DNA of 64,000 bases from Pyrinomonas methylaliphatogenes (GCF_000820845.2 NZ_CBXV010000003.1:124001-188000), one strand, 5' to 3'; positions 10,028 through 19,155 are shown, numbered from the stretch's first letter. Notes: a model not told the origin generated them from the letters alone. Made by a program: numbers and translations.

Positions 10028-10468
10028 TCAAGGGATTATGTTTCCGCACATCAGCAGCGCATCCTCGACCGGCCCGCTGTAATAATCGCGCCGTCGCCCA
10101 ACCACCTTGAGCCCGAACCGCTCATACAGCCGCCGCGCCGCCGTGTTCGAAGCCCTCACCTCCAAAACCACCCGACGCGCTCCGCGCTCGGCGGCCCGCC
10201 CCAGCAGCGCGCTAAACAACGCATGCCCCACGCCGCGCTGACGCCACCGCCCCCCAACGGCGAAGTTCAACACTTCGACTTCATCGGCCACAACGCGCCC
10301 GACGATGAACCCACAAACCTCCCCTCCCTCACGCGCGACCAGGAAGACCACCCCAGACCGGCTCGCCTCCTGCCTCAGCGCGCGCTCCCCCCAGCGACTT
10401 ACCCCGGCTTCGCGCTCTATCTGCCCAATCGCCTCCCAATCCCCTTCCCGCACCGCATCGATCAACAT
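10028..10468 (-). CDS. rimI: Ribosomal protein S18 alanine N-acetyltransferase-like GNAT enzyme
   Basis: GNAT-fold acetyltransferase, 146 aa. The acetyl-CoA-binding motif A, RWRQRGVGHAL at 74-84, is clear, followed by VLEVRASNTAARRLYERFGL (101-120), the usual RimI motif B region. RimI acetylates the N-terminal alanine of ribosomal protein S18. The position directly after tsaB, sharing TGATG with its stop, is the common tsaB-rimI arrangement and supports the name. The specificity for S18 is inferred from context. Confidence 0.88.
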   Translation of the reverse strand: MLIDAVREGDWEAIGQIEREAGVSRWGERALRQEASRSGVVFLVAREGGEVCGFIVGRVVADEVEVLNFAVGGRWRQRGVGHALFSALLGRAAERGARRVVLEVRASNTAARRLYERFGLKVVGRRRDYYSGPVEDALLMCGNIIP

Positions 10469-11166
10469 CAACGTCCCCACTTCAACTCCGCATCGGCTGG
10501 CCGCACGTAAAGAGGGCGTAGCGCCACCCCCACCCGCGCTAAACGCGCGACGGCAGATGCTAGCTCCGGCACGCCCTCGGCCAATGTCCACGCTCCCGTC
10601 TCCCCTCTCCTCCCCTCGCGCCACCTCAACCCGCGCTCAGCGGCCGCCTGCGCCAATTCCTGTCTCAACGCGCGCGCCCCCTCGCCGGCCCACACTAACC
10701 CTTCGGGCCAACTCTCGCGCTCGAGCAACGCCGACGGCGTCAAATAGACCGGATCGCCCATCTCCTCTACAGCCTCCCGGCCGACCCTCAATAGCTGACA
10801 GAAGAGTTCACGACGCCCCGCCGGCAGCACGACGCAAACATGATCGCCTGGTCCACCCTCCGCATACGCCACCGCCCATAACGTCGGCACACCGACCGCC
10901 GGACGCCCAGAGGCGCGCGCCAACGCCCGCACCGTCGCCAACCCCGCCCGTAACCCCGTAAAACTCCCTGGACCGATCGCCGCCGCGAAAAGGTCCACTC
11001 CACTTAGATCGATTCGGCCCGCGCGCAATACTTCATCGATCGCTACAAGTAACGTCGCCGAAGCCTCGCGCTCGCCCAACACTTTGCGCGCACAGACATC
11101 CTCATCTCTGACCAAAGCGACGCTTCCGCGCCGCGTCGCAGTCTCGATCGCCAAAATCAAGCTCAT
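10468..11166 (-). CDS. tsaB: tRNA threonylcarbamoyladenosine biosynthesis protein TsaB
   Basis: Partner of TsaD in adding the threonylcarbamoyl group to A37 of ANN-decoding tRNAs. 232 aa, of the ASKHA/actin-like fold. The N-terminus MSLILAIETATRRGSVAL and the GPGSFTGLRAGLA loop are diagnostic. It starts two bases after the galK stop and ends overlapping rimI, so it is probably translated from the same mRNA as galT-galK. The C-terminal half is Arg/Glu-rich and less conserved, as in other TsaB proteins. Confidence 0.93.
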   Translation of the reverse strand: MSLILAIETATRRGSVALVRDEDVCARKVLGEREASATLLVAIDEVLRAGRIDLSGVDLFAAAIGPGSFTGLRAGLATVRALARASGRPAVGVPTLWAVAYAEGGPGDHVCVVLPAGRRELFCQLLRVGREAVEEMGDPVYLTPSALLERESWPEGLVWAGEGARALRQELAQAAAERGLRWREGRRGETGAWTLAEGVPELASAVARLARVGVALRPLYVRPADAELKWGR

Positions 11167-11168
11167 CG

Positions 11169-12332
11169 TTAAAGCGCCTCTCGTCGTACTCCATCGCTCG
11201 CTTCCACAAGATAAACGCGCGCAGCGCGCCCAGTCCGTCGCTCATACTCGGCGCGGACGTAAGCGCTGAAATCCGCGACCGCATCCCCGCGCACGAGAAC
11301 CACCGTGCTTCCGCCGAACCCTCCGCCCGTCATGCGGGCGCCCCATACGCCATCGTGCGCGCGCGCGATCTCCACCATCAAATCCAACTCCTCGCAGCTT
11401 ACCTCGTAATCATCGCGCAAAGAGTCGTGCGAAAGGTTCATCAAGTGGCCGAACGCCTCGACCTCCCCACGCTCGAGCGCCGCCGCCGCCGCCAACGTCC
11501 GCGCGTTCTCCGCCACCACGTGACGACATCGCCGCCTGATGGGCTCCGGCAGACGCGCCTCGTATCTCCTGAACTCATCCATCCCGACATCGCGCAGCGC
11601 ATGTACCCCGGGCAAATGTCGCCTCAGCAGCTCGACGCCGCGCTCGCATTCCGCGCGCCGTAAGTTGTACTCGGTCCCGGCAAGCTCGTGCTTTACGCCC
11701 GTGTCGCAGATTACCACCGCCGCCCGCTCGATCCGAAAAGGGATGTATCTCACCTCCAAAGATCGGCAGTCGATCAACATCGCATGCCCGGCCCGCCCCA
11801 AAGCGACCGTCAACTGGTCCATTATCCCGCACAGGTTCCCCACGTACTCGTGTTCGACCCATTGCCCAATGCGCGCGAGCTCCTCTTTCCCGATCTCATG
11901 ATCGTTCAACTGGGCTAAGGCGAAGCCAACCCCTACCTCTAATGCCGCCGACGAAGAGAGCCCCGCCCCGATCGGAATTTCCGACCCGATCACAAGATCC
12001 GCCCCTTGCAACCCTCCACATCGCTCGTCCAATGCGCGCGCCATCCCCTCGATATAATCGGACCATCCACCGCGCCGCGCCCGCCCTCGCTCGTTTAGAT
12101 CGAGCTCCCCCTCCTCGGCGAAATCCAGCGAGTGAACGCGTATGCGCCTATCGGGCCGCGCGCGCCCCCCAATCCACGTTCGCCGCTCGATCGCCATCGG
12201 CAACACGAACCCTTCATTGTAGTCCGTATGCTCGCCGATCAGATTAACGCGCCCCGGCGCGCTAAATAATAAGGGCTCTTCACCATAAAGAGCCCTAAAC
12301 TTCGCGATCACTGACCGTCCGTCATGCGACAT
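11169..12332 (-). CDS. galK: Galactokinase
   Basis: Phosphorylates alpha-D-galactose to galactose-1-phosphate, the first committed Leloir step. 387 aa. The galactokinase signature GRVNLIGEHTDY and the GHMP ATP-binding loop IPIGAGLSSSAALE are intact, with MTGGGFGGS near the C-terminus. The start MSHDGRS at 12332 is favoured because GGAG lies seven bases upstream; an in-frame ATG at 12350 would overlap galT. It follows galT by four bases and precedes tsaB by two. The EHTD sugar-binding signature separates it from the GHMP kinase at 20.2-21.7 kb. Confidence 0.95.
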   Translation of the reverse strand: MSHDGRSVIAKFRALYGEEPLLFSAPGRVNLIGEHTDYNEGFVLPMAIERRTWIGGRARPDRRIRVHSLDFAEEGELDLNERGRARRGGWSDYIEGMARALDERCGGLQGADLVIGSEIPIGAGLSSSAALEVGVGFALAQLNDHEIGKEELARIGQWVEHEYVGNLCGIMDQLTVALGRAGHAMLIDCRSLEVRYIPFRIERAAVVICDTGVKHELAGTEYNLRRAECERGVELLRRHLPGVHALRDVGMDEFRRYEARLPEPIRRRCRHVVAENARTLAAAAALERGEVEAFGHLMNLSHDSLRDDYEVSCEELDLMVEIARAHDGVWGARMTGGGFGGSTVVLVRGDAVADFSAYVRAEYERRTGRAARVYLVEASDGVRREAL

Positions 12333-12336
12333 CGGC

Positions 12337-13326
12337 TCACTCCGACCCATCGAACGCTTCGATCCGCGCGCGTAACTCAGCCGCCTTCTCCTCCGCTAAC
12401 GTGTCGTTGATGAACATGCCCGCCCCGATCTCGCTCCCCGCCAGATACTTCAACTTGTCCGCCGCACGCATCGGCGGATAGAACTCTATGTGAAAATCGT
12501 AGTAGCTGTAGTCGCCCCCATCGCTCGGACGCCCATGAAGCGCCATCACGTACGGGAAAGAGCGCGCAAATAGTCGGTCAAATCCGACCAACAACCGCTT
12601 CAATACCCGCGCCAACTCGCATCGCTCCTCCGCGCTCAAATCCGTCAACGCCTCAACATGACGCTTCGCGTAGATGTGCGTCTCGTATGGCCAACGCGCA
12701 AAAAATGGGATGCATGCAACGAAACGCTCCCCCTCCAAAACTACCCGTCGCCCGTCACGCAACTCCTCGGCGACGATGTCGGCGATCAGATTCCGCCCGG
12801 TCCGCTCGCGATGCGCTCGCGCTCGTTCGAGCTCCCGCGCGATGATCGGCGGAATGAACGGATAACCGTAGATCTGCCCGTGCGGATGATGGAGCGTAAC
12901 CCCGATCTCCTCGCCTTTGTTCTCGAAGATGTAAACGTAGCGCACGTAGTCGAGCCCATCCAACTCCGCAAACCGATCCGCCCAAACCCGAATCAGTCGC
13001 TCGATCTGGACGATCGATCCCTCGGCCAGCGTCGTCGTGTGCCGCGGCGTGTACAACACGACCTCGCAAACGCCTTGCGCCGGACGCACACGATAAAGCT
13101 CCGACCCCTCGACCGCCGGCGCTGGCGGCTCGCGCCGCAAACTCGGAAACTTGTTCTCGAAGACGACGATCTCGTAATCCGGCGCCGGCACCTCCGTCCT
13201 AAAACCGCCCTCACGCGTCGGACAGAGCGGACAAAAATCCGGCGGCGGTAAGAACGTTCGCTCCTGCCTGTGCGTCGCCGTCGCCACCCACTCGCCAAGA
13301 AGCGGGTTCCACCTCAGCTCTGACAC
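12337..13326 (-). CDS. galT: Galactose-1-phosphate uridylyltransferase (copy 1)
   Basis: Exchanges UMP between UDP-glucose and galactose-1-phosphate. 329 aa, histidine-triad superfamily. Cys32 and Cys35 in CPLC are zinc ligands, and the active site HHPHGQIYG places the UMP-accepting histidine at about residue 149. A second conserved block is DFHIEFYPP. The start is a GTG (MSELRW) preceded by GAGGAGAGG. The start lies inside the 3' end of the 36-codon gene upstream, so the two are probably coupled. It is directly followed by galK. Confidence 0.93.
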   Translation of the reverse strand: MSELRWNPLLGEWVATATHRQERTFLPPPDFCPLCPTREGGFRTEVPAPDYEIVVFENKFPSLRREPPAPAVEGSELYRVRPAQGVCEVVLYTPRHTTTLAEGSIVQIERLIRVWADRFAELDGLDYVRYVYIFENKGEEIGVTLHHPHGQIYGYPFIPPIIARELERARAHRERTGRNLIADIVAEELRDGRRVVLEGERFVACIPFFARWPYETHIYAKRHVEALTDLSAEERCELARVLKRLLVGFDRLFARSFPYVMALHGRPSDGGDYSYYDFHIEFYPPMRAADKLKYLAGSEIGAGMFINDTLAEEKAAELRARIEAFDGSE

Positions 13327-13424
13327 GCCCTCTCCTCTTCGCCTCCCCTCTTCTCCTCTTCGTCCGCGAAACTGTAGAAGATCAAGTAGCGCCCGTCCTC
13401 TAGTCGCACCCTCTCCTTCCTCAT
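13314..13424 (-). CDS. 36-codon small protein upstream of galT
   Basis: A short gene reading MRKERVRLEDGRYLIFYSF, then a charged tail rich in Glu and Arg, stopping 13 bases inside galT. The ribosome site AGGAGG five bases before the ATG is among the best in the window, which argues that it is translated. The last codons carry the galT Shine-Dalgarno. The aromatic GRYLIFYSF core looks like a short beta element and not random sequence. Function unknown. It could be a small protein in its own right or a device to couple galT translation to the permease gene above. Confidence 0.7.
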   Translation of the reverse strand: MRKERVRLEDGRYLIFYSFADEEEKRGGEEERACQS

Positions 13425-13433
13425 GGGAACCTC

Positions 13434-14372
13434 CTAACCCTTGCGCCCGCGCAAAAGCTGGTCCGCCACCACCCCGATCAAAATCACCGCCCCCATCACC
13501 GCGAAGTTGAGCGAGCTCGGAATGCCCAGCAGATTCACCAGATTCTGCAGCACCTGCAATAACGCCGTCCCCACCAGTATCCCAACCACAGACCCTTCGC
13601 CCCCGCGCAAGCTACACCCGCCCAGCACCGCTGCCGCAATCGCATATAGCTCAAAAAAATTTCCGTGCGACGAGGGCGAGATCGAGTTCGTGTAGAAGGC
13701 GAAGATGATCCCCGCCAACCCGGCCAGAAAGCCGGAGATCACATAGGCGCTTGCGATTATCAGACGCGTGTCGATCCCCGAGTACCGCGCCGCCTCCTCG
13801 TTCCGCCCTACCGCAAACAGATACCGCCCGTAGACCGACCGGTGTAGCACAACCCACATCACCGCGCTCAGCGCAATCAGAAGCACAAACGGCGTCGGAA
13901 CGCCCCATACCTCCCCCGTCGCCAACTCGTGTAGCCACTCGAAACCTTTCGCGCTCCCAAACCCCTTCGTCTCGTCCTGCGCGATAAAACGCGCTAGCCC
14001 GCGATAGAACAGCAACCCGCAAAGCGTCACGATGAAAGCCTGTATCCGCCAATACGCGATCAAAAAGCCGTGGATCGCCCCCAGCCCCGCCCCAATCGCT
14101 AAAGCGACCACCACCACAAAGGCCGGCGGCCACCTCCATTCCACCAGCATGATCGATAACAACACGCCTAATAACGCTAATATCGAGCCGACCGATAGAT
14201 CTATCCCGCCCGTGATGATCACCACGCCAAGCCCCAAACTGAGTATCCCGAACGCCCCAATCAGCCGACTCATGTTCTGTAAATTGGTCGGCGTCAAAAA
14301 GCGCGGATTGATCGCCGCCACGATCGCACACAACACCACTAAAAGAACGAATGTTCCCAGCTCCTTCTTCAT
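13434..14372 (-). CDS. Sugar ABC transporter permease, RbsC/MglC type (CUT2 family)
   Basis: Integral inner-membrane permease of 312 aa with eight to ten hydrophobic segments. The conserved ITGGIDLSVGSILAL block at about 54-68 and the late LGGCSLRGGEGSVVGILVG loop are typical of ribose/galactose/arabinose permeases. It forms the channel with the RbsA-type ATPase at 15.5-17.1 kb and the binding proteins at 17.1-19.1 kb. galM is inserted between the ATPase and this gene. Only one permease gene is present, consistent with a homodimer. The substrate is inferred from the operon to be galactose and/or arabinose. Confidence 0.92.
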   Translation of the reverse strand: MKKELGTFVLLVVLCAIVAAINPRFLTPTNLQNMSRLIGAFGILSLGLGVVIITGGIDLSVGSILALLGVLLSIMLVEWRWPPAFVVVVALAIGAGLGAIHGFLIAYWRIQAFIVTLCGLLFYRGLARFIAQDETKGFGSAKGFEWLHELATGEVWGVPTPFVLLIALSAVMWVVLHRSVYGRYLFAVGRNEEAARYSGIDTRLIIASAYVISGFLAGLAGIIFAFYTNSISPSSHGNFFELYAIAAAVLGGCSLRGGEGSVVGILVGTALLQVLQNLVNLLGIPSSLNFAVMGAVILIGVVADQLLRGRKG

Positions 14373-14393
14373 CTCTCACTCTCGCCTGAATTC

Positions 14394-15509
14394 TTACTTT
14401 CGCACAGAGAACTTGTAAACGGTCGTCTGCCTGTACCGCTGGCCCGGACGAAGCACCGTCGAAGGGAAGTTCGGCTTGTTCGGAGAATCGGGGAAATGCT
14501 GCGCCTCCAAACAGAAAGCGCCGCGCCGCTGATACGCCTGGCCGCCCTTGCCGCGCACGCCGTCAAGAAAATTGCCCGTGTAAAACTGTATCCCCGGCTC
14601 AGTCGTATAGACCTCTAAAACGCGCCCGCTCCTCGGCTCGACGACCCGCGCCGCCAAGCGAAGCGTGCCGCTCCTTCCGTTTAGCACGAAATTGTGGTCG
14701 TAGCCGCGCCCGAACTCCAACTGCTCATCCCGCGCCTCGATCCGCGCCCCGATCCTCATCGGGCGCCGAAAATCGAACGGCGTCCCCTCGACGCTCCGCA
14801 ACTCCCCAGTCGGTATCAGCCCGCGATCGACCGGCGTGAAACGGTCCGCCGCAATCATCACCTCATGGCCGAGAACGTCGCCATGCCCCGCCCCGGCGAG
14901 ATTGAAATAAGCGTGGTTCGTCAGGTTGATGACCGTCGCTTTGTCGGTCGTCGCTTCGTAGTCGATCACCAATCCGCCATCGGCCCTCAACCTATAAGTC
15001 ACGTTGACCGTCAAATTCCCCGGATACCCTTCTTCGCCATCCCGACTCACATAGCTCAGCCGCAGCCCGACCTCCCCCTTCCCCTTGATCTCTTCGGCCC
15101 GCCAGACCTTCTTGTCGAATCCTTCAATCCCACCGTGTAAATGGTTCTCACCGTCGTTCTGCGCCAACTTGTACTCAACCCCATCCAAAGTGAATCGCCC
15201 GCGGGCGATCCGATTGGCATAGCGCCCGATGATCCCCCCGAAATACGCCCGATCGCTCAAATACTCGGCCAAACTGTCGTAACCTAAGACGATATCCTCC
15301 ACGCGCCCGCTCCTATCGGGGACCCGCACCGCGACGATGCGCCCACCGTAATTTGTGATCTCGACCTCCACGCGCCCGTTCTTGAGCGTGTAAAGATCGA
15401 CCTCACTCCCATCAGCCGTCCGCCCGAACGACCTCTTCGTCAACTCTTGCGCCGCCACGCTCCCTCCGCCAATCAGCATCGCTAAAAGGATCGTTACAAG
15501 CCTCCTCAT
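14394..15509 (-). CDS. galM: Exported aldose 1-epimerase (galactose mutarotase)
   Basis: Interconverts alpha and beta anomers of aldoses, giving alpha-galactose for GalK. 371 aa with an N-terminal signal peptide (MRRLVTILLAMLIGGGSVAAQ), so it acts in the periplasm. Family landmarks are GRYANRI, NHLHGG (His125), LTNHAYFNLAG (His199), GYDHNFVL and the catalytic glutamate in TEPGIQFYTGN near the end. It is placed between the ATPase and permease genes of the sugar transporter, with gaps of only about 20 bp. A periplasmic mutarotase ahead of import fits a role in presenting the right anomer. Confidence 0.93.
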   Translation of the reverse strand: MRRLVTILLAMLIGGGSVAAQELTKRSFGRTADGSEVDLYTLKNGRVEVEITNYGGRIVAVRVPDRSGRVEDIVLGYDSLAEYLSDRAYFGGIIGRYANRIARGRFTLDGVEYKLAQNDGENHLHGGIEGFDKKVWRAEEIKGKGEVGLRLSYVSRDGEEGYPGNLTVNVTYRLRADGGLVIDYEATTDKATVINLTNHAYFNLAGAGHGDVLGHEVMIAADRFTPVDRGLIPTGELRSVEGTPFDFRRPMRIGARIEARDEQLEFGRGYDHNFVLNGRSGTLRLAARVVEPRSGRVLEVYTTEPGIQFYTGNFLDGVRGKGGQAYQRRGAFCLEAQHFPDSPNKPNFPSTVLRPGQRYRQTTVYKFSVRK

Positions 15510-15532
15510 CCGTCATCGCCCCCTATTCACTC

Positions 15533-17101
15533 CTAGTTCGCTTGCCCGACAGCTAACCTCATGATCGCTTCCTCGCAACACTCGTCGCGTCCCAAAACTC
15601 CCATCAACCGCCCCTCGTGCATCACCGCGACGCGGTCGCTGACGTTCAGGATCTCCTCCATCTCCGAAGAGATCATCAGAATCGCGACGCCCGATTCGGC
15701 CAACTGCCGCATCAACTCGTAAATCTCCGCCTTCGCCCCAACATCAATCCCCCGCGTCGGCTCGTCAAAGATCAGCACGCGCGGCTCCAGCGCCAGCCAC
15801 TTCGCCAACACGACCTTCTGCTGGTTCCCGCCGCTCAAAGCGCTCACCCACGTCTCTACGGATGGCGCTTTGACGTTCAACCGGCGACAGATCTCCGTCG
15901 CTGAATGCCGCTCGCGCGCCAACGCGATCAACCCGGCTCGCGCATAACGCTCTACCGCCGGCAAGGTCACGTTCTCGCGAATCGTCGCTTCGAGAATCAA
16001 CCCCGTCCGCCGCCTATCTTCGGGCACCAAATAGATCCCGTGCCGTATGGCATCCCGCGGCGAACGGATCGCGATCTCCTCGCCCGCAAGCCGCACACGC
16101 ACGCCATCCTGTGCGGCGCCGATGCCGAAGATCGCCTCCGCCACATCGGTCCGCCCAGCTCCCACTAACCCGGCAAGACCGAGGATCTCCCCCTTGCCGA
16201 TCTCAAACGAAACCCGCTCGCGCGGATAACGCGCCGTGCGCAGATCCTTCACGACGAAATACCCCGGCTCGATCTTGACCCTCGGATGCTGATAGTAGTT
16301 CTCCAGCTCGCGCCCAACCATCATCCGCACCATGCGCTCGTGCGTGATCTCATCCCGCTCTAAAACCCCAACCCGTTCGCCGTCGCGTAAAACGATGACC
16401 CGGTCCGCGATCCGCTCAACTTCATTCAAACGATGCGAAATGTAGATGATCGCCACCCCCTGCCGGCGCAACTCCAGAACCACCTCGAGCAGCCGCTCCG
16501 TCTCCTGCAACGTCAAGCTCGAGGTCGGCTCGTCCATGATCAAGATGCGCGCCTTGAGCGATAGCGCCTTGGCGATCTCCACCATCTGCCGCTGCGCAAT
16601 CGTCAACTCGCTGAGCGGCGTCGTGCTCCTAATCCCCACCCCTAAACGGCGCAGATGCTCCTCCGTCTCCTCCTGCATGCGCTTGCGATCGAGCAGACGC
16701 AAGAAACCGCCGCGCACCGGTTCGCGCCCTAGAAAGACGTTGCCCGCTACATCTAAATTGTCGAGCACGTTCAACTCTTGATGGATGAAGCTGATCCCAT
16801 ACCGAATCGCGTCCGAAGCCGAACGCATCACAACCGCTTTGCCGTCGATCAGAATCTCGCCCGCATCCGGCGCGAGGATGCCGCCCAAGATCTTCATCAA
16901 TGTCGATTTGCCCGCCCCGTTCTCGCCAATCAGCGCGATCACCTGCCCCGCTTGGAGCGTCAAATCAACACCCTTGAGCGCATGCACCCCGCCGAAACGC
17001 TTCTCTATCCCGCGCATCTGCAACACCGGCACCGCCTCGGGCCTTACATCCACTTCCCGCGCCGCTCGTTGCGCCTCAACCCTCCGCACCGAAACGCTCA
17101 T
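15533..17101 (-). CDS. Sugar ABC transporter ATP-binding protein, RbsA/MglA type
   Basis: 522 aa with two fused nucleotide-binding domains, as in ribose/galactose/xylose importers. The first has Walker A GENGAGKST (59-67), LSELTIAQRQMVEIAKAL and LIMDEPTSSL. The second has the degenerate Walker A GLVGAGRT normal for CUT2 ATPases, then LSGGNQQKVVLAKWL and LIFDEPTRGIDVG. The first ATG overlaps the TGA of the binding-protein gene (ATGA), so translation is coupled. It powers the permease at 13.4-14.4 kb. Confidence 0.95.
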   Translation of the reverse strand: MSVSVRRVEAQRAAREVDVRPEAVPVLQMRGIEKRFGGVHALKGVDLTLQAGQVIALIGENGAGKSTLMKILGGILAPDAGEILIDGKAVVMRSASDAIRYGISFIHQELNVLDNLDVAGNVFLGREPVRGGFLRLLDRKRMQEETEEHLRRLGVGIRSTTPLSELTIAQRQMVEIAKALSLKARILIMDEPTSSLTLQETERLLEVVLELRRQGVAIIYISHRLNEVERIADRVIVLRDGERVGVLERDEITHERMVRMMVGRELENYYQHPRVKIEPGYFVVKDLRTARYPRERVSFEIGKGEILGLAGLVGAGRTDVAEAIFGIGAAQDGVRVRLAGEEIAIRSPRDAIRHGIYLVPEDRRRTGLILEATIRENVTLPAVERYARAGLIALARERHSATEICRRLNVKAPSVETWVSALSGGNQQKVVLAKWLALEPRVLIFDEPTRGIDVGAKAEIYELMRQLAESGVAILMISSEMEEILNVSDRVAVMHEGRLMGVLGRDECCEEAIMRLAVGQAN

Positions 17102-18066
17102 CGTTGCTCGCTCCGTCCGCGCAGTTGATTGATTCTTTTGATGAACTCCTCAACGTTCTCCCGCTTGACCACCAACGTCGGAATGAAGACCTGCTTGCTC
17201 GCCGGTATCACCCCACGATTCCCATTCAATACCTCGCGCATCAACCGGATCGCCTGATACCCAAACTCATATGGCTGCTGCACCACCGTCGCATAGATCG
17301 CCCCGTCACGTACCCCAGCCAACGTCTCGTCCTCCTCATCGAAACAGACGATCTTCACCTGCCCAACCTTCCCAGCCTCACGCACCGCATTCAATATCGC
17401 CGGCCCATTGTAGCTCCATAACCCCACTAACCCCTTCACGTCAGGATACCTCACCAACGTGTCCGCAACGTTCGACTTCGCTCGTACGCGGTCTGTATCG
17501 TCCGTCCGCACGTCTATGATCTCGATGTTCGATCCACGCAATACCTCCTTAATGCCCTGCAAACGCTCCTGCGCATTGCGCGCATCGAGCTTCCCCACGA
17601 AGATCATGATGCGACCGCCATTTGGCAACGCCTCCTTGATCAACTCTCCAGCCTGCCGCCCAGCCGCCACATTGTCCGTCCCCACATAACAGGCCCGATC
17701 GCTCCGCGGCGCATCCGAATCCTGCGTGAAGACCAAAACCTGCCGCGCCACCTCGTTGATCATCTGCGTCTGGTTCTCCGGATCCACAGGACTGATCGCT
17801 ATCCCATCCACACCCTTCGCCAATAGATCGTCCACTATCCGCTTCTGCTCCGCCGCCGTCCCGTCCGACGGAATCCGAAACTCCACCGTCACATCGTCAA
17901 ACTCCTCATCGGCTCGCTCACACCCGCGCCGCGCGATCGTCCAAAAATCAGACGCATTGTTCGTCACAAAGGCTAAATGCTTGACGTTCGATCGCCTCCG
18001 CGCGCACGCGAAGAATGTTAGCGCCATACACAAACAAATCGCCATCCAAAGAATCTTGCTCCTCAT
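17098..18066 (-). CDS. Sugar-binding lipoprotein of the CUT2 transporter (copy 1, intact)
   Basis: 322-aa periplasmic binding protein type 1 (ribose/galactose-binding fold). The N-terminus MRSKILWMAICLCMALTFFAC has a lipoprotein-type signal with Cys at about 21. GVDGIAISPVDPENQTQMI and CYVGTDNVAAGRQAGEL are typical of the family. The start at 18066 follows GAGGTGAAGG; an upstream TTG at 18084 is unlikely. It is almost identical in DNA to the damaged copy upstream, except for 17495-17596 and the signal peptide. The stop overlaps the ATPase start. Confidence 0.92.
   Translation of the reverse strand: MRSKILWMAICLCMALTFFACARRRSNVKHLAFVTNNASDFWTIARRGCERADEEFDDVTVEFRIPSDGTAAEQKRIVDDLLAKGVDGIAISPVDPENQTQMINEVARQVLVFTQDSDAPRSDRACYVGTDNVAAGRQAGELIKEALPNGGRIMIFVGKLDARNAQERLQGIKEVLRGSNIEIIDVRTDDTDRVRAKSNVADTLVRYPDVKGLVGLWSYNGPAILNAVREAGKVGQVKIVCFDEEDETLAGVRDGAIYATVVQQPYEFGYQAIRLMREVLNGNRGVIPASKQVFIPTLVVKRENVEEFIKRINQLRGRSEQR
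17112..17985. repeat. Long direct repeat, unit 1 (binding-protein gene)
   Basis: An 874-bp stretch matches 18150-19022 in the same orientation. By eye the two are identical except for one missing T in the second unit (near 18263) and the island 17495-17596 versus 18532-18633, where many bases differ. The offset is 1038 before the deletion and 1037 after it. Sharp edges of identity point to gene conversion or a recent tandem duplication. Confidence 0.9.
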
Positions 18067-18144
18067 CCGTCCTTCACCTCTCAATCTCGAATTTCACCCC
18101 GCTTGAACGCCCCCCTCTGCACCGCAGGGTCCGCGCATTATAAT

Positions 18145-19106
18145 CTAATTCCGTCCGCGCAGTTGATTGATTCTTTTGATGAACTCCTCAACGTTCTCCC
18201 GCTTGACCACCAACGTCGGAATGAAGACCTGCTTGCTCGCCGGTATCACCCCACGATTCCCATCAATACCTCGCGCATCAACCGGATCGCCTGATACCCA
18301 AACTCATATGGCTGCTGCACCACCGTCGCATAGATCGCCCCGTCACGTACCCCAGCCAACGTCTCGTCCTCCTCATCGAAACAGACGATCTTCACCTGCC
18401 CAACCTTCCCAGCCTCACGCACCGCATTCAATATCGCCGGCCCATTGTAGCTCCATAACCCCACTAACCCCTTCACGTCAGGATACCTCACCAACGTGTC
18501 CGCAACGTTCGACTTCGCTCGTACGCGGTCTCGATCATCGGTGCGAACATCGACGATCTCAACCCGAGAACCGCTCAAACTCTCCTCGATCCCGCGCAAT
18601 CTCTCGCGCGCGTTGCGTGTCTCCAATCGACCGACGAAGATCATGATGCGACCGCCATTTGGCAACGCCTCCTTGATCAACTCTCCAGCCTGCCGCCCAG
18701 CCGCCACATTGTCCGTCCCCACATAACAGGCCCGATCGCTCCGCGGCGCATCCGAATCCTGCGTGAAGACCAAAACCTGCCGCGCCACCTCGTTGATCAT
18801 CTGCGTCTGGTTCTCCGGATCCACAGGACTGATCGCTATCCCATCCACACCCTTCGCCAATAGATCGTCCACTATCCGCTTCTGCTCCGCCGCCGTCCCG
18901 TCCGACGGAATCCGAAACTCCACCGTCACATCGTCAAACTCCTCATCGGCTCGCTCACACCCGCGCCGCGCGATCGTCCAAAAATCAGACGCATTGTTCG
19001 TCACAAAGGCTAAATGCTTGACCCTCCGACCAACCACACAACCGCCGAGCGATAGAAGGATCGCCAGTAGAATCGTTCGCCGGATGGCCCGTTTCGCGAT
19101 GCGCAT
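18145..19106 (-). pseudogene. Second sugar-binding lipoprotein gene, frameshifted near the 3' end
   Basis: Paralogue of the gene at 17.1-18.1 kb with its own lipoprotein signal (MRIAKRAIRRTILLAILLSL then GGC). The frame stays open to 18246, ending REVLMGIVG. One T is missing near 18263 relative to copy 1, so the natural C-terminus (through INQLRGRN, stop at 18145) is read out of frame and about 35 residues are lost. Residues in the divergent island (LETRNARERLRGIEESL) keep protein sense, so the gene was functional before the slip. The truncated product may be unstable. A base-calling error is the alternative. Confidence 0.8.
18150..19022. repeat. Long direct repeat, unit 2 (binding-protein gene)
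   Basis: Second unit of the repeat matching 17112-17985. It carries the one-base deletion near 18263 and the divergent island 18532-18633. Outside the unit the two genes do not resemble each other, including their signal peptides. Confidence 0.9.
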
Positions 19107-19155
19107 GCCAGAGAAGGATCCGTTTGTAGAGCTTACCCCGCCCCGATGCGCTAAA

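Noticed and set aside
11169-12332. Second arabinokinase candidate
   Set aside because: The GEHTDY signature is that of a true galactokinase.
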